Assembly: GCF_000513895.2 (NCBI RefSeq)
Contig: NZ_CP165782.1
Coordinates: 2,232,001 to 2,296,000 of the forward strand
Source: Ensifer sp. WSM1721
Lineage (GTDB): Bacteria > Pseudomonadota > Alphaproteobacteria > Rhizobiales > Rhizobiaceae
Direction: 5' to 3'
DNA length: 64,000 nt
The first letter of the stretch is position 1, and every line of letters begins with the position of its first letter. Under the pieces are notes generated by a model. It did not search any database and had not been told where the DNA came from. It worked only from the letters and a program-made list of their open reading frames with translations. Of the stretch, positions 46,902 through 56,823 are shown one piece after another. Both the position numbers and the translations under genes were made by a program.

Positions 46902-47780
46902 ATGACAATGAGCACGATTTCCATCCTCGGCCTCGGCGCCATGGGTACGGCACTTGCCCAAACGCTGCTGCGCAAGGGCCATGCGGTCACCGTCTGGAAC
47001 CGAACGCGCTCGCGCGTCGAGGCGCTTGCCGCCGCCGGCGCAGAAGTCGCCGAAAGCCCTACCGAAGCGATCGCGGCAAGCGAACTCACCATTCTCTGCG
47101 TCGTCGACTACGCGGCGGCGCGTGCAATACTGGCGCAAACGGAGGACGCCCTCGCCGGCCGCGACCTCGTCAATCTCACCAACGGCACGCCCGGCGACGC
47201 GAGAGAATTCGGCGCGTTGGTGACAGCAAAGGGAGCGAGCTATCTCGATGGCGGGATCATGGCGATCCCGCCGATGATAGGAGAGGCCCGCGCCTTGATC
47301 CTCTATAGCGGCTCGTCGGCCCTCTTCGAACGGCACCGGGAGGCACTCGATGCGCTTGCCGAAAGCCGCCACCTTGGAGACGATCCAGGCCTCGCAGCGC
47401 TCTACGACCTCTCGCTGCTTTCCGGAATGTATGGCCTTTTTTCCGGCTTCCTGCACGCAAGCGCCCTGGTGACGAGCGCCGGCGGCAAGGCGGGTGATTT
47501 CCTGCCGCTGCTCCTCCCGTGGATCGAGGCGATGAGCGGCACCTTGCCGGACCTTGCCGAGAAGATCGACAGCAGTGCACACCACCGCAATGTCGTCTCC
47601 AACATCGGGATGCAAAAGATTGCGCTCGAAAACATTGTCAGGGCGAGCGAGGAACAGGGCGTCGCTCCCGATTTCATCGAGCCGATGCTGCGGCTCGCGG
47701 GCCGCCGCGTCGCAGAAGGGCATGCCGAGGACGACATTTCTGCCGTCGTCGAAGTGATCCGGAAGCGGAAATCACCCTGA
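46902..47780 (+). CDS. NAD(P)-dependent oxidoreductase of the 6-PGDH/imine reductase type
   Basis: A 292-residue protein with an N-terminal Rossmann domain (ISILGLGAMGTALAQTLLRK, then VTVWNRTRSR favouring NADPH) and a helical C-terminal domain for dimer swapping (DLSLLSGMYGLFSGFLHASA). The overall pattern fits beta-hydroxyacid dehydrogenases and imine reductases; the C-terminal part looks closer to the latter. The typical catalytic lysine of hydroxyisobutyrate dehydrogenases is not evident, which also favours an imine reductase-like enzyme. The ATG at 46902 follows TTGAGGAACGA; a second ATG two codons later is possible. Confidence 0.85.
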   Translation: MTMSTISILGLGAMGTALAQTLLRKGHAVTVWNRTRSRVEALAAAGAEVAESPTEAIAASELTILCVVDYAAARAILAQTEDALAGRDLVNLTNGTPGDAREFGALVTAKGASYLDGGIMAIPPMIGEARALILYSGSSALFERHREALDALAESRHLGDDPGLAALYDLSLLSGMYGLFSGFLHASALVTSAGGKAGDFLPLLLPWIEAMSGTLPDLAEKIDSSAHHRNVVSNIGMQKIALENIVRASEEQGVAPDFIEPMLRLAGRRVAEGHAEDDISAVVEVIRKRKSP

Positions 47781-47849
47781 ATTCAAGACGATAGCGTCGG
47801 CCTCTGTATCGGATTGGCAGATCGTTGAATCGCTTCCTGAACAGACGAC

Positions 47850-47874
47850 GGGCCCGCCCATAAACGGGCGGGCC
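47850..47874 (-). terminator. GC-rich hairpin between convergent genes
   Basis: GGCCCGCCC and GGGCGGGCC form a 9-bp stem with loop ATAAAC, just after the stop of the aminotransferase gene. There is no long T-run on either side, so its strength is uncertain. It could serve both convergent genes. Confidence 0.65.
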
Positions 47875-47886
47875 TCGCTTGTGTTC

Positions 47887-49530
<1,644 letters not shown>

Positions 49531-49866
49531 ATGTTTCTCGACGATGAAATCGCCGCGGCGCGCGCACGGCGCAGGCAGGCGCGCTGGGGCTTCTATCTCG
49601 CGCTCGCCGCACTCGCCGCCTGCATCGTGATGGTCCTGGGTCTCATGGCGGATGCGACCGTACAAGCCGCCGAGAGTCAGCCGCAGCCGATAGTGGGTCA
49701 TGTTTCGGAACTTGGCTTACCGCCGCCCGTGGCACAGGCCGACCGGCAGATCCTGATCGGCCTCACGCTCATCGCAACAGCGCTTCCGGCCGCCACCGCC
49801 TTCGCCCTCTGGCGAAGCCGCGTCGCCTTGCCCGTCCGTCCGGAGGCTCGGCGCCATGTCCGGTGA
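49531..49866 (+). CDS. Two-span membrane protein, unknown function
   Basis: A 111-residue protein with an Arg/Ala-rich cytoplasmic start (FLDDEIAAARARRRQARWGF) and two hydrophobic helices (YLALAALAACIVMVLGLMA and ILIGLTLIATALPAATAFAL) joined by a periplasmic loop. The ATG at 49531 follows TTGGGGGTATGCT. Its end overlaps the next gene by 11 bases, indicating a two-gene operon. No family is recognised. Confidence 0.65.
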   Translation: MFLDDEIAAARARRRQARWGFYLALAALAACIVMVLGLMADATVQAAESQPQPIVGHVSELGLPPPVAQADRQILIGLTLIATALPAATAFALWRSRVALPVRPEARRHVR

Positions 49867-50128
49867 CGACGATCTGCGCGAGCCGAAAACGGACTTTCTC
49901 GGCCGATTGTCGGCGATCGAAACGATCGTCGCCGCGATCATCGCGCTTATTGTTCTGGCCGGTCTTATGCTGGTCGGCAAAGGCTTCTACATGAAGGCCA
50001 AGTCCGAGGCATCACACGTTCCGCACAGAAGTTTCGCTACGCAATCCGACCGCCGCGCATCGGAATTCCAGACCGCCGCGAACGTTCCTGTGATGCGCGC
50101 CAGAAGCGCCGCGGCCGCGAGCGACTGA
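49856..50128 (+). CDS. Single-span membrane protein, unknown function
   Basis: A 90-residue protein: a charged N-terminus (SGDDDLREPKTDFLGRLSAI), one helix (TIVAAIIALIVLAGLMLVG) and a hydrophilic tail. It overlaps the preceding two-span protein gene, so the two probably work together. No domain is recognised. Confidence 0.6.
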   Translation: MSGDDDLREPKTDFLGRLSAIETIVAAIIALIVLAGLMLVGKGFYMKAKSEASHVPHRSFATQSDRRASEFQTAANVPVMRARSAAAASD

Positions 50129-50317
50129 TGAGGCGCTGGCCGTTCGCGCCTTAGCCGTTCGCACTTGTCCGGATAAAGGCCTTTTGATCCGATTTGACTT
50201 GAAGGCCGCGGCACCGCGCTCCAGTTTAAACCCGGATCATAGCGTGTCGGCGCGGGGACATGGGATGCGCCGCCCGCATCCCTCCCGGGCCCCGCGCAAC
50301 AGGACCGGAGAACTGCG

Positions 50318-51508
50318 ATGCGACGCCCGTGGCGAAGAAAGATCAATCCGAGCAACATCCGATCGGCACATGCCGGAGCGGCGATTTCAGTAGCCGCTTG
50401 GCTCCTCTTACATGCCGCATCGCCTGCCGCCGCTCAGGAAGCGCGCGAGTTTTCGACGCAGGCGGGCGCCGTTCGCGTCGAGACGCTGGCGAGCGGGCTG
50501 GAACATCCCTGGGCAGTTGAGGTCATGCCGGACGGCGCCCTCATCGTCACCGAGCGGCCGGGTCGTCTGCGTGTCCTGCGGGACGGCAAGCTTTCGAGAG
50601 CGATCGACGGTGTGCCGAAGGCAGCCGCAACCGGCCAGGGCGGCCTTCTGGATGTTGCCCTTGATCCGCAATTCGCCACGAACCGCACACTTTATCTCAC
50701 CCTCTCCGCTCGCGGCGACGGCGGCTACGGCACCGTCCTCGTGCGGGCAGCCCTTTCCGAAGACGAGCAAAGCCTTCAGGAGGTGAAGGAAATATTCCGG
50801 ATGAACCGGTTCACCCGGACAGGTGTGCACTTCGGCTCGCGCATTGCCATCGACAAAGACGGCAGCCTGTTCTTCGGCATAGGCGACCGCGGCGAAAGCG
50901 AGCGCGCGCAGGACCCCCGCGACCACGCCGGCTCCATCCTGCGCATCAACCCCGATGGCAGCATTCCCGCCTCCAATCCCTATCGCGGCGGCACCGGAGG
51001 TCGGGCGGAGATCTGGTCCATAGGTCACCGGAATCCGCAGGGCATTGCCTTCGACCCCAAGGATGGCAAGCTTCTGACGGTCGAACACGGGTCTCGGGGC
51101 GGCGATGAAATCAATAATCCGCTACCCGGCAAGAACTACGGCTGGCCGGTGATCACCTATGGCAAGGACTACTCCGGCGCGGAGATCGGCGAAGGCACCG
51201 CCAAGGAGGGCATGGAGCAGCCGCTCTATTATTGGGATCCGTCGATCGCGCCGGGGGCAATCGCGGTCTACCGCGGCAGCATGTTTCCGGAATGGGACGG
51301 CGACCTTATGGTCGCGGCTCTGAAATACCAGTTGCTCGCCCGCCTCGAGCGCGACGAAAACGGCACCATCACCGGCGAGGAGCGCCTCTTCGACGGTGAG
51401 TATGGCCGCATCCGCGACGTGATCGTCGCCCCCGACGGCGCGCTTCTGATGGTGACCGACGAGGCGAACGGTGCCGTGCTCAGGGTCTCCAAGGCCCCAA
51501 CGCAATGA
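50318..51508 (+). CDS. PQQ-dependent aldose sugar dehydrogenase-like protein
   Basis: A 396-residue exported beta-propeller protein of the soluble glucose/aldose dehydrogenase (GSDH) family. After a basic, hydrophobic leader (AGAAISVAAWLLLHAASPAA) comes LASGLEHPWAVEVMPDGALI, then GQGGLLDVALDPQF, FGSRIAIDKDGSLFFGIGDR and WSIGHRNPQGIAFDP, the family's PQQ and calcium-binding segments. It oxidises aldoses in the periplasm if PQQ is available. The ATG at 50318 is the usual start region. It stands alone. Confidence 0.88.
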   Translation: MRRPWRRKINPSNIRSAHAGAAISVAAWLLLHAASPAAAQEAREFSTQAGAVRVETLASGLEHPWAVEVMPDGALIVTERPGRLRVLRDGKLSRAIDGVPKAAATGQGGLLDVALDPQFATNRTLYLTLSARGDGGYGTVLVRAALSEDEQSLQEVKEIFRMNRFTRTGVHFGSRIAIDKDGSLFFGIGDRGESERAQDPRDHAGSILRINPDGSIPASNPYRGGTGGRAEIWSIGHRNPQGIAFDPKDGKLLTVEHGSRGGDEINNPLPGKNYGWPVITYGKDYSGAEIGEGTAKEGMEQPLYYWDPSIAPGAIAVYRGSMFPEWDGDLMVAALKYQLLARLERDENGTITGEERLFDGEYGRIRDVIVAPDGALLMVTDEANGAVLRVSKAPTQ

Positions 51509-51516
51509 GGCCCACC

Positions 51517-51945
51517 TCAGAGGGAGGCCCTCACCTCCTTGCGGAACATGAATTTCAGCCCGGACCAGACCGCATCCACGGCGCAAACCTTCACGTCGAC
51601 GAGACCAAGCGGCAGAAATATCTCCCGCAGGATGTCCTCGTTCAGCGTGGTGGCAACCCCCGAGGCACGCTTTGGCCACGAGATCCAGAGCATTCCGTCC
51701 GGTCTCAGCCGGGTAGCCAAGGCCGGCGCCGCTGATTCGAGCCTTACCCTCTCCGTCTCGAAGCTGTGAATGTAATCATACTTGCGCGCGGCCGCCTCTT
51801 CGAGCGACGTCGCCACGAGCGCGAAGCCGGGAAAGGCCGCAATCTCCGGAAAAACGCCCGGAACGTCGAGAAGCAGCGCGACCTGGCCGTCGCGCAAACC
51901 GAGTTTCTTCGCAAGCGGTGTGCCGGAATAGCCCGCGGAGCTCAT
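51517..51945 (-). CDS. DUF3052 family protein
   Basis: A 142-residue protein of the DUF3052 family: SSAGYSGTPLAKKLGLRDGQ, then a conserved RLRPDGMLWISWPKRASG, TLNEDILREIFLPLGLVDVK and AVDAVWSGLKFMFRK. It looks like a reduced methyltransferase-like fold, function unknown. The ATG at 51943-51945 is chosen behind AAGGG; a GTG six codons earlier is an alternative. It is convergent with the sugar dehydrogenase gene (8-base gap). Confidence 0.85.
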   Translation of the reverse strand: MSSAGYSGTPLAKKLGLRDGQVALLLDVPGVFPEIAAFPGFALVATSLEEAAARKYDYIHSFETERVRLESAAPALATRLRPDGMLWISWPKRASGVATTLNEDILREIFLPLGLVDVKVCAVDAVWSGLKFMFRKEVRASL

Positions 51946-52055
51946 CCATTTGCCCTTCGCCACCTACCTGCGGCCGTCTATCGTCATCCGTCGCAACGCT
52001 TGCCGCAGGTGGCGAGGATGAGCCTTGCGCCCAAAAAACGCAACTGATAGAGCGG

Positions 52056-52119
52056 CTCCAGCGCCGTGCGTCTGATCAGACGCGCAAAGGTCGCTGTAGC
52101 ACTTTTGAATTGCTGCATG
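52056..52119. repeat. RIME-type mosaic element, partial copy
   Basis: CCAGCGCCGTGCGTCTGATC, AGACGCGCAAAGG and GCTGTAGCACTTTTGAATTG, CTGCATG match the first palindrome of the copies at 33009 and 55271. The second palindrome (AAATCG...CGATTT) is missing. Confidence 0.72.
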
Positions 52120-52181
52120 TCGCCGAGCGAGCCCGCTTTGGATCGCTTCCACCCCGAACCTTATCGATCCGGGAGCCCTCC

Positions 52182-53078
52182 GTGACTCGCATCCAGGCCA
52201 ATCTGTTTCTGCTGTTCGCCGGTGCGATCTGGGGTGCAGGCTTTGTCGCGCAGTCGACGGCGATGGGGGCGATCGGTCCCCTCTGGTTCATCTGCCTGCG
52301 TTTCGTGATCGCTACGCTCGTGGCCCTGCCGCTGGCACTTGTCGAGGCAAGGCAAGCGGTGGCGCCATTGCCGCGTGACGCCGTTCGCAACTTCATCGTC
52401 ATCGGGCTGGCGCTTTTCGGCGGCGCCGTGACGCAACAGTTCGGTCTGCTCAGCACCACCGTCACCAATTCCGGCTTCCTGACCGGGCTCTACGTCGTCT
52501 TCGTGCCGGTGCTTACGGTCGTGTTCCTGCGCCGCCAGCCGCATTGGGTGATCTGGCCGGCGGCATTGCTCGCAAGCTTCGGCATCTTTCTCTTGAGCGG
52601 AGGCGCGCTGTCGTCCCTGACCGGCGGAGACCTGCTGACGATCGTCTGCGCCCTCTTCTGGGCAATCCAGGTGATGCTGGTTGGTGTCTTCGCCCCGGCG
52701 ACGGGACGGCCGATGCTTCTGTCGATGACGCAATTCGCCGTCTGTGCCGTTGCGGGCTCCGCGCTCGCCGTGATCTTCGAGCCGTTGAGCCTTGATGTCG
52801 TCCGGCAGGCACTGCCGCAGATCCTCTATGCCGGCATTTTTTCGAGCGGCATCGCCTTCATCTGCCAGGTGGTCGGCCAGCGCTACACTACCGCGCCGCA
52901 GGCCGCCATATTCCTGTCGAGCGAGGCTCTCTTTGCCGCGCTCTTCGGTGTGCTGCTACTCGACGAGATCATCACGCCGATCGGCTATCTCGGTTGCGCC
53001 GTCATCTTCGCAGCGATGCTCGCCGTCGAACTCGTGCCGGGACTGACGAAGAAGGGCGAGGCGGAGGCGGCGGTCTGA
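52182..53078 (+). CDS. DMT-superfamily (EamA) transporter
   Basis: A 298-residue inner-membrane protein with ten hydrophobic helices in two EamA repeats (LFLLFAGAIWGAGFVAQSTA in the first, LLTIVCALFWAIQVMLVGVF in the second). EamA proteins export amino acids, nucleotide sugars or drugs; the substrate is unknown. The start is the GTG at 52182-52184 behind GGGAGCCCTCC; the frame continues upstream into the mosaic repeat and is not family-like there. Confidence 0.88.
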   Translation: MTRIQANLFLLFAGAIWGAGFVAQSTAMGAIGPLWFICLRFVIATLVALPLALVEARQAVAPLPRDAVRNFIVIGLALFGGAVTQQFGLLSTTVTNSGFLTGLYVVFVPVLTVVFLRRQPHWVIWPAALLASFGIFLLSGGALSSLTGGDLLTIVCALFWAIQVMLVGVFAPATGRPMLLSMTQFAVCAVAGSALAVIFEPLSLDVVRQALPQILYAGIFSSGIAFICQVVGQRYTTAPQAAIFLSSEALFAALFGVLLLDEIITPIGYLGCAVIFAAMLAVELVPGLTKKGEAEAAV

Positions 53079-53743
53079 GCCGTTCCCGTCTTTCAGACGG
53101 GCACAAGACTAGACTTATAATACTATTAATACTGCGTGGAAATCGCTGTTGTTTGCTTCGGCGTGGAAGAGCGGACAGTCGCTCGACCGGCAGTTCCCAA
53201 GTTTCTTGGTAGGTTTCATGGCTCAAACCCGCGCTGGGCCGAAGTGCGGAGAAGGATGAGACATATCAGGCAGTTGCAGGAGGGAAAGCCGACTGGCCGG
53301 AGCCGCGACATGTTCGAGAGCGACAGAATATGGCGCAAACGGTCCAGCCTGCCTTCGCTTCACCTCAAAAAGCTTGGGATTCAATAGCTTGCGACGCATT
53401 CGTCGACATGGCGGGTCAACCGGCAATTGGCATGTTTTTGAGCAATGGCAAGTCGCAATATGCCATCAGAAAAGTTTTGCTTGCCAATTGAAAATAAACC
53501 CATCACTCTTACTCTGTTCGGGCAATTTGCGAACGCGGGAAGACCTTGAAAATAAGCGGGCCGGAGACGCAAGCAACTCCGGGCGACGAGGGTGGGGAGG
53601 CTTATTTTTGCAAGCCATTTCCATGCTGGCCGCGATAACCAGGACCCTTTCCTCAATTGTCGAGAACTGCCTGCCCCCACGCCCATATTGGGCAAAATTG
53701 CAATGCCGCCCGTGAAGCGGGCGGAGAGAAAAGGACCTGACGC
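53079..53743. other. Long gap upstream of the cold-shock gene
   Basis: About 665 bases. An AT-rich stretch at 53110-53135 (TAGACTTATAATACTATTAA) is a likely promoter. A GTG-started 83-codon frame (53136-53387) follows it but has no ribosome site or recognisable domain. The last 150 bases probably form the untranslated leader of the csp gene, as cold-shock mRNAs often have long leaders. Confidence 0.45.
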
Positions 53744-53959
53744 ATGGCCGAAACTGGCACTGTAAAATTCTTTAACACCGACAAGGGCTTTGGCTTCATC
53801 AAACCTGAAAGCGGTGGCGCGGACATCTTCGTACATATTTCTGCCGTGCAGGCCTCCGGCCTGAGCGGTCTCACGGAAAACCAGAAGGTCACCTTCGACA
53901 CCGAGCCGGATCGCCGCGGCAAGGGACCGAAGGCAGTCAACCTGCAGATCGTCGGCTAA
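53744..53959 (+). CDS. Cold-shock protein, CspA family
   Basis: A 71-residue single CSD domain: GTVKFFNTDKGFGFIKPESG carries RNP1-like KGFGFI, and ADIFVHISAV is RNP2. It binds single-stranded nucleic acid and acts as an RNA chaperone. The ATG at 53744 follows AGAAAAGGA. A strong terminator lies after its stop. It is monocistronic. Confidence 0.95.
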   Translation: MAETGTVKFFNTDKGFGFIKPESGGADIFVHISAVQASGLSGLTENQKVTFDTEPDRRGKGPKAVNLQIVG

Positions 53960-53990
53960 CGCTGCTCTCTGTCGATACATCGCCTTTGAA

Positions 53991-54017
53991 GCCCGGCAAG
54001 TTTGCCGGGTTTTTTCG
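53991..54017 (+). terminator. Rho-independent terminator of the csp gene
   Basis: GCCCGGCAA and TTGCCGGGT form a stem (loop of about 2-3 bases) followed by a run of six T. It starts 31 bases after the csp stop. Confidence 0.88.
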
Positions 54018-54104
54018 TTCAGGCTCCATTCAGTTTGGGCTGTATAGAGTTTGTTCATCATGAAAACCGGAGCCGATCCGGCCCATGCATAGGACAAAAA
54101 GCCC

Positions 54105-54515
54105 ATGAAAAAGTTCATCAAAGCAGCCGTTCTCTCAGTCGCCGCCGCGGCAATGGTTCTCCCGACATTCGGCACTGCCCAAGCCGGAGACGACGACGAT
54201 CTGTTGGCAGCAGGCGCAGTGGGCTTGGTCACCGGCGCGCTCATCGGCACCGCGATCGGCTCGCAGCCGCGCTACTATGGCGAACCCGAACGGGTCTACA
54301 TCGATCCGGAACCCGAATATTACGAGCCGCGCCCGGTATATCGCCCCCGCCCGGTCTATCGCCCCGTCTATCGCCCGGTCGTCGAGAGCTATGGCCTCGA
54401 ACCCTGGACGCCGGCATGGTATCGCTATTGCTCGCAGCGCTACCGCTCCTTCGATCCGGACAGCGGCACCTTCGTCGGCTATGACGGCCGCAGCCATTTC
54501 TGCACCGCCGGCTGA
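54105..54515 (+). CDS. BA14K family exported protein
   Basis: A 136-residue exported protein. The signal peptide is KKFIKAAVLSVAAAAMVLPT with cleavage near AQAG. A glycine-rich helix (VGLVTGALIGTAIG) follows, then Tyr/Pro/Arg repeats (PRPVYRPRPVYRPVYRPV). The C-terminal BA14K motif is WYRYCSQRYRSFDPDSGTF, VGYDGRSHFC. BA14K proteins of Brucella and rhizobia are surface or periplasmic proteins with lectin-like or envelope roles. It has its own terminator. Confidence 0.9.
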   Translation: MKKFIKAAVLSVAAAAMVLPTFGTAQAGDDDDLLAAGAVGLVTGALIGTAIGSQPRYYGEPERVYIDPEPEYYEPRPVYRPRPVYRPVYRPVVESYGLEPWTPAWYRYCSQRYRSFDPDSGTFVGYDGRSHFCTAG

Positions 54516-54536
54516 TCGAAGCCAGCCCAATCAAAA

Positions 54537-54575
54537 GGGCGCATGACGCGAACGCGTCGTGCGCCCTTCTTCTTT
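54537..54575 (+). terminator. Rho-independent terminator of the BA14K gene
   Basis: AGGGCGCATGACGCG and CGCGTCGTGCGCCCT form a long stem (loop of about two bases, one mismatch) followed by TCTTCTTT. A direct repeat of CTTCTTTAGCTGC follows at about 54568-54593. Confidence 0.82.
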
Positions 54576-54607
54576 AGCTGCCTTCTTTAGCTGCACCGCA
54601 GCCTGCG

Positions 54608-55249
54608 TCAGAGGCCCCGTAGGAAGGGGTTCGTGCGGCGCTCCTCACCGATCCGGCCACCCGGGCCGTGACCGCAGATGAAGCCGACGTCGTCCCCGAG
54701 TGGCAGGATCTTGTCGCGAATTGAAGTGAGAAGCTGCTGGTGATCCCCGCCCAGCAGGTCGGTGCGCCCGATCGAGCCGTGAAAGAGCACATCGCCCACA
54801 TGGGCGAATTTCTGTGCCCGGTTGAAATAAACGACATGGCCGGGCGCGTGACCAGGGCAATGCAACACCTCGAAGACGTGACTGCCGAAGGAAACCGTGT
54901 CGCCATCCTCCAACCATCGGTCTGGCACGACGTTGCGGACCTGCATGGCGAGACCGAAGCGCTCTGCCTGGGCCTCCAGCCGCTCGAGCAGCGGCAAGTC
55001 GTCCTTGTGCGGCCCAATGATCTCGAGGCCCAGTGCCTCCTTCAGGTCCCTGGCGCCGCCGGCATGATCGATATGGCCGTGCGTGAGCCAGATCGCCTTC
55101 AGCATGATGCCGTTTTCGCGGATCGTCTGCAGAATGACGTCGGTATCGCCGCCGGGATCGACGATGACCCCTTCTTTGGTTTCGCTGTCGAACAGGACGG
55201 TGCAGTTCTGTTGGAAATGCGTCACCGGGATAATGCCCGCCTGTAACAT
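54608..55249 (-). CDS. MBL-fold metallo-hydrolase (glyoxalase II-like)
   Basis: A 213-residue metallo-beta-lactamase fold hydrolase. The di-metal site is THGHIDHAGG (HxHxDH), with the further histidines in CPGHAPGHVVY and CGHGPGGRIGEE, and the aspartate in HVGDVLFHGSIGRTD. Its length and the GSIGRTD motif match the YcbL-like type II glyoxalase group. The ATG at 55247-55249 starts a normal N-terminus (LQAGIIPVTHFQQNCTVLFD). A mosaic repeat lies just upstream. The physiological substrate is probably a glutathione thioester, but this is not shown. Confidence 0.9.
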   Translation of the reverse strand: MLQAGIIPVTHFQQNCTVLFDSETKEGVIVDPGGDTDVILQTIRENGIMLKAIWLTHGHIDHAGGARDLKEALGLEIIGPHKDDLPLLERLEAQAERFGLAMQVRNVVPDRWLEDGDTVSFGSHVFEVLHCPGHAPGHVVYFNRAQKFAHVGDVLFHGSIGRTDLLGGDHQQLLTSIRDKILPLGDDVGFICGHGPGGRIGEERRTNPFLRGL

Positions 55250-55270
55250 GTCGCCTGTGCCTCGCTCTAC

Positions 55271-55373
55271 TGCTTGTTTCCTTAAATCGTACCCGATTTA
55301 AGGACAAAAACATGCAGCAATTCAAAGTGCTACAGCGTCCTTTGTGCGTCTGAAAGACGCACGGCGCTGTAGG
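55271..55373. repeat. RIME-type intergenic mosaic element, copy 3
   Basis: It contains TTAAATCGTACCCGATTTAA, AACATGCAGCAATTCAAAGT, GCTACAGCG and GTGCGTCTGAAAGACGCACG, GCGCTGTAG. These are the same two palindromes as at 31717 and in the same orientation. Confidence 0.78.
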
Positions 55374-55445
55374 ATTGTTGGAAGGCCCGCGGGCCGCCCT
55401 TTTCACCTCACCTATAGCGATAAATGAGCGCAGGAACAGGGCAAA

Positions 55446-55607
55446 TCAGCGGAGCGCGGCGATCTCGGGCGTGGCCACCGGCGCGGGAAATTGCACCGTG
55501 GTCAGCAAAAGGGCCGACACGGCGAGCTTGGCCGCTACGACGATAAACACCAGCGGCCGCAGCCGCTGGGCCGTGAGCTTGGTTTCGTCGGTAATACCAT
55601 CCTGCAT
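55446..55607 (-). CDS. 53-aa single-span membrane protein
   Basis: A small frame reading MQDGITDETKLTAQRLRPLV followed by one hydrophobic helix (FIVVAAKLAVSALLLTTVQF) and a Pro/Ala tail ending AALR. The ATG at 55605-55607 follows GGGAGTCTGTAAG. The codons are GC-rich at third positions, as in the neighbours. It lies between a mosaic repeat and the divergent SH3-domain gene. Function unknown. Confidence 0.6.
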   Translation of the reverse strand: MQDGITDETKLTAQRLRPLVFIVVAAKLAVSALLLTTVQFPAPVATPEIAALR

Positions 55608-55779
55608 CTTACAGACTCCCGTTCATTACGTGCGACAGCGGACGATCCGCCATGCCGACGTCCGCTCGAGCAACACTCGGCGGCGTCAATATGTTTCATG
55701 CTCACATTTCGTGATGTCACCGGCGGAACATCCCAGTCCGGCGGTGCGTTTGGGCTGCATCAAAAAGAGGAGCAAGACG

Positions 55780-56403
55780 ATGAAGACCCTCTCCCCCCAT
55801 CTGCTTCGAGCGGTCGCGGCAGCGGGTTTGATCCTCGCTGCAGGCGTGTCCACCGCCGGCGCGGCGATGAGCGCAATGGCAGTGACCGATCTCAACGTGC
55901 GCGCCGGCCCTGGGCCGCAATATCCGATCGTCGGACTGGCGGCGCGCGGCAGCACGGCCGTACTGGAAGGCTGCATCCAGGGCAGCAACTGGTGCCGCGT
56001 TAACATCGGTGGCGTGGCCGGCTGGGCCTATGCAAAATATCTCGCGACCGGCTCCGGCGGTTCGACAGTGGTAATTTCCGAGCGCCGCGCAGAACTGGGC
56101 GTTCCGGTCGTGACCTATGAGACCACCGGCAGCACGATAGCCACTCCGGCCGAGCCGCTTGAATTGATCGGGCCCGTCGAAGAGGTGACGGCGATCACTC
56201 CGCCGCCCGCGGTCCGCACCTATATCACCGAAAATCCGGCGGATACGGTTTATCTCGAAGGCGAGGTGGTTCTTGGTGCCACACTGCCGCAGACCGTCGC
56301 CGTCCGCCCGATTCCGGACTACGATTATCAATATATCACCGTCAACGGTCAGCCCGTGCTTGTAGAGCCCGCCACACGGCGCGTCGTCTACATCTATCGC
56401 TGA
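55780..56403 (+). CDS. Exported SH3-domain protein with DUF1236-like C-terminus
   Basis: A 207-residue exported protein. The signal peptide is LLRAVAAAGLILAAGVSTAG. A bacterial SH3 domain follows (TDLNVRAGPGPQYPIVGLAA, then WCRVNIGGVAGWAYAKYL). The C-terminal half contains VRTYITENPADTVYLEGEVV and a Tyr-rich end (DYDYQYITVNGQPVLVEPAT), like DUF1236. The likely place is the periplasm or cell wall. The ATG at 55780 follows AAAGAGGAGCAAGACG. Confidence 0.87.
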   Translation: MKTLSPHLLRAVAAAGLILAAGVSTAGAAMSAMAVTDLNVRAGPGPQYPIVGLAARGSTAVLEGCIQGSNWCRVNIGGVAGWAYAKYLATGSGGSTVVISERRAELGVPVVTYETTGSTIATPAEPLELIGPVEEVTAITPPPAVRTYITENPADTVYLEGEVVLGATLPQTVAVRPIPDYDYQYITVNGQPVLVEPATRRVVYIYR

Positions 56404-56751
56404 TGCCGGAACTCTTCCCGAAGTCACCGTAGCGCGTCGCTCCAGATGCGCTGCGAAAGGGCGGGTTGCAGCCAGCAACGTCAGCGCCTAATTTCCTCCG
56501 CATCGGCGCGTCGGCGCCGCTGAAACAGATTTCTTCGTCTGATCGACGAAGCAGTGCTGCCGCGACGTCATCCTGCTCCGCCACTGCATCATGTTCCGTT
56601 GATAATCTTGCGGTTTTCAGTTTATCGGCAAACACCTTGGGGCAAATTCAATACTTCAATTTCAGCGACTCGATTATGAATTTGCGACCAGCCGCTTTTA
56701 TCCTCACCGACGAGCGCCGTCGCATATCGCCTGCGAGCCGACCGTAAAGAG
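56404..56751. other. Gap upstream of the MarR gene
   Basis: About 350 bases with no credible gene. The last part is AT-rich and leads into the palindromic operator at 56752-56774. Confidence 0.45.
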
Positions 56752-56774
56752 GTATGTCAACAAAGCTGACATAC
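56752..56774. promoter_or_regulatory. Palindromic operator upstream of the MarR gene
   Basis: GTATGTCA (56752-56759) and TGACATAC (56767-56774) are exact reverse complements with a 7-base spacer. A third, partial half-site (GGTATGTTG) follows at about 56780. The pair lies 50 bases before the MarR start, so autoregulation by MarR is the simplest reading. Confidence 0.7.
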
Positions 56775-56823
56775 TTTATGGTATGTTGCGCAAATCGCAA
56801 TTCGAGCGAAAGGAAATGACTGC

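Noticed and set aside
53136..53387. 83-codon frame upstream of the cold-shock gene
   Set aside because: GTG start without a ribosome site, and no domain; probably untranslated leader or spacer.
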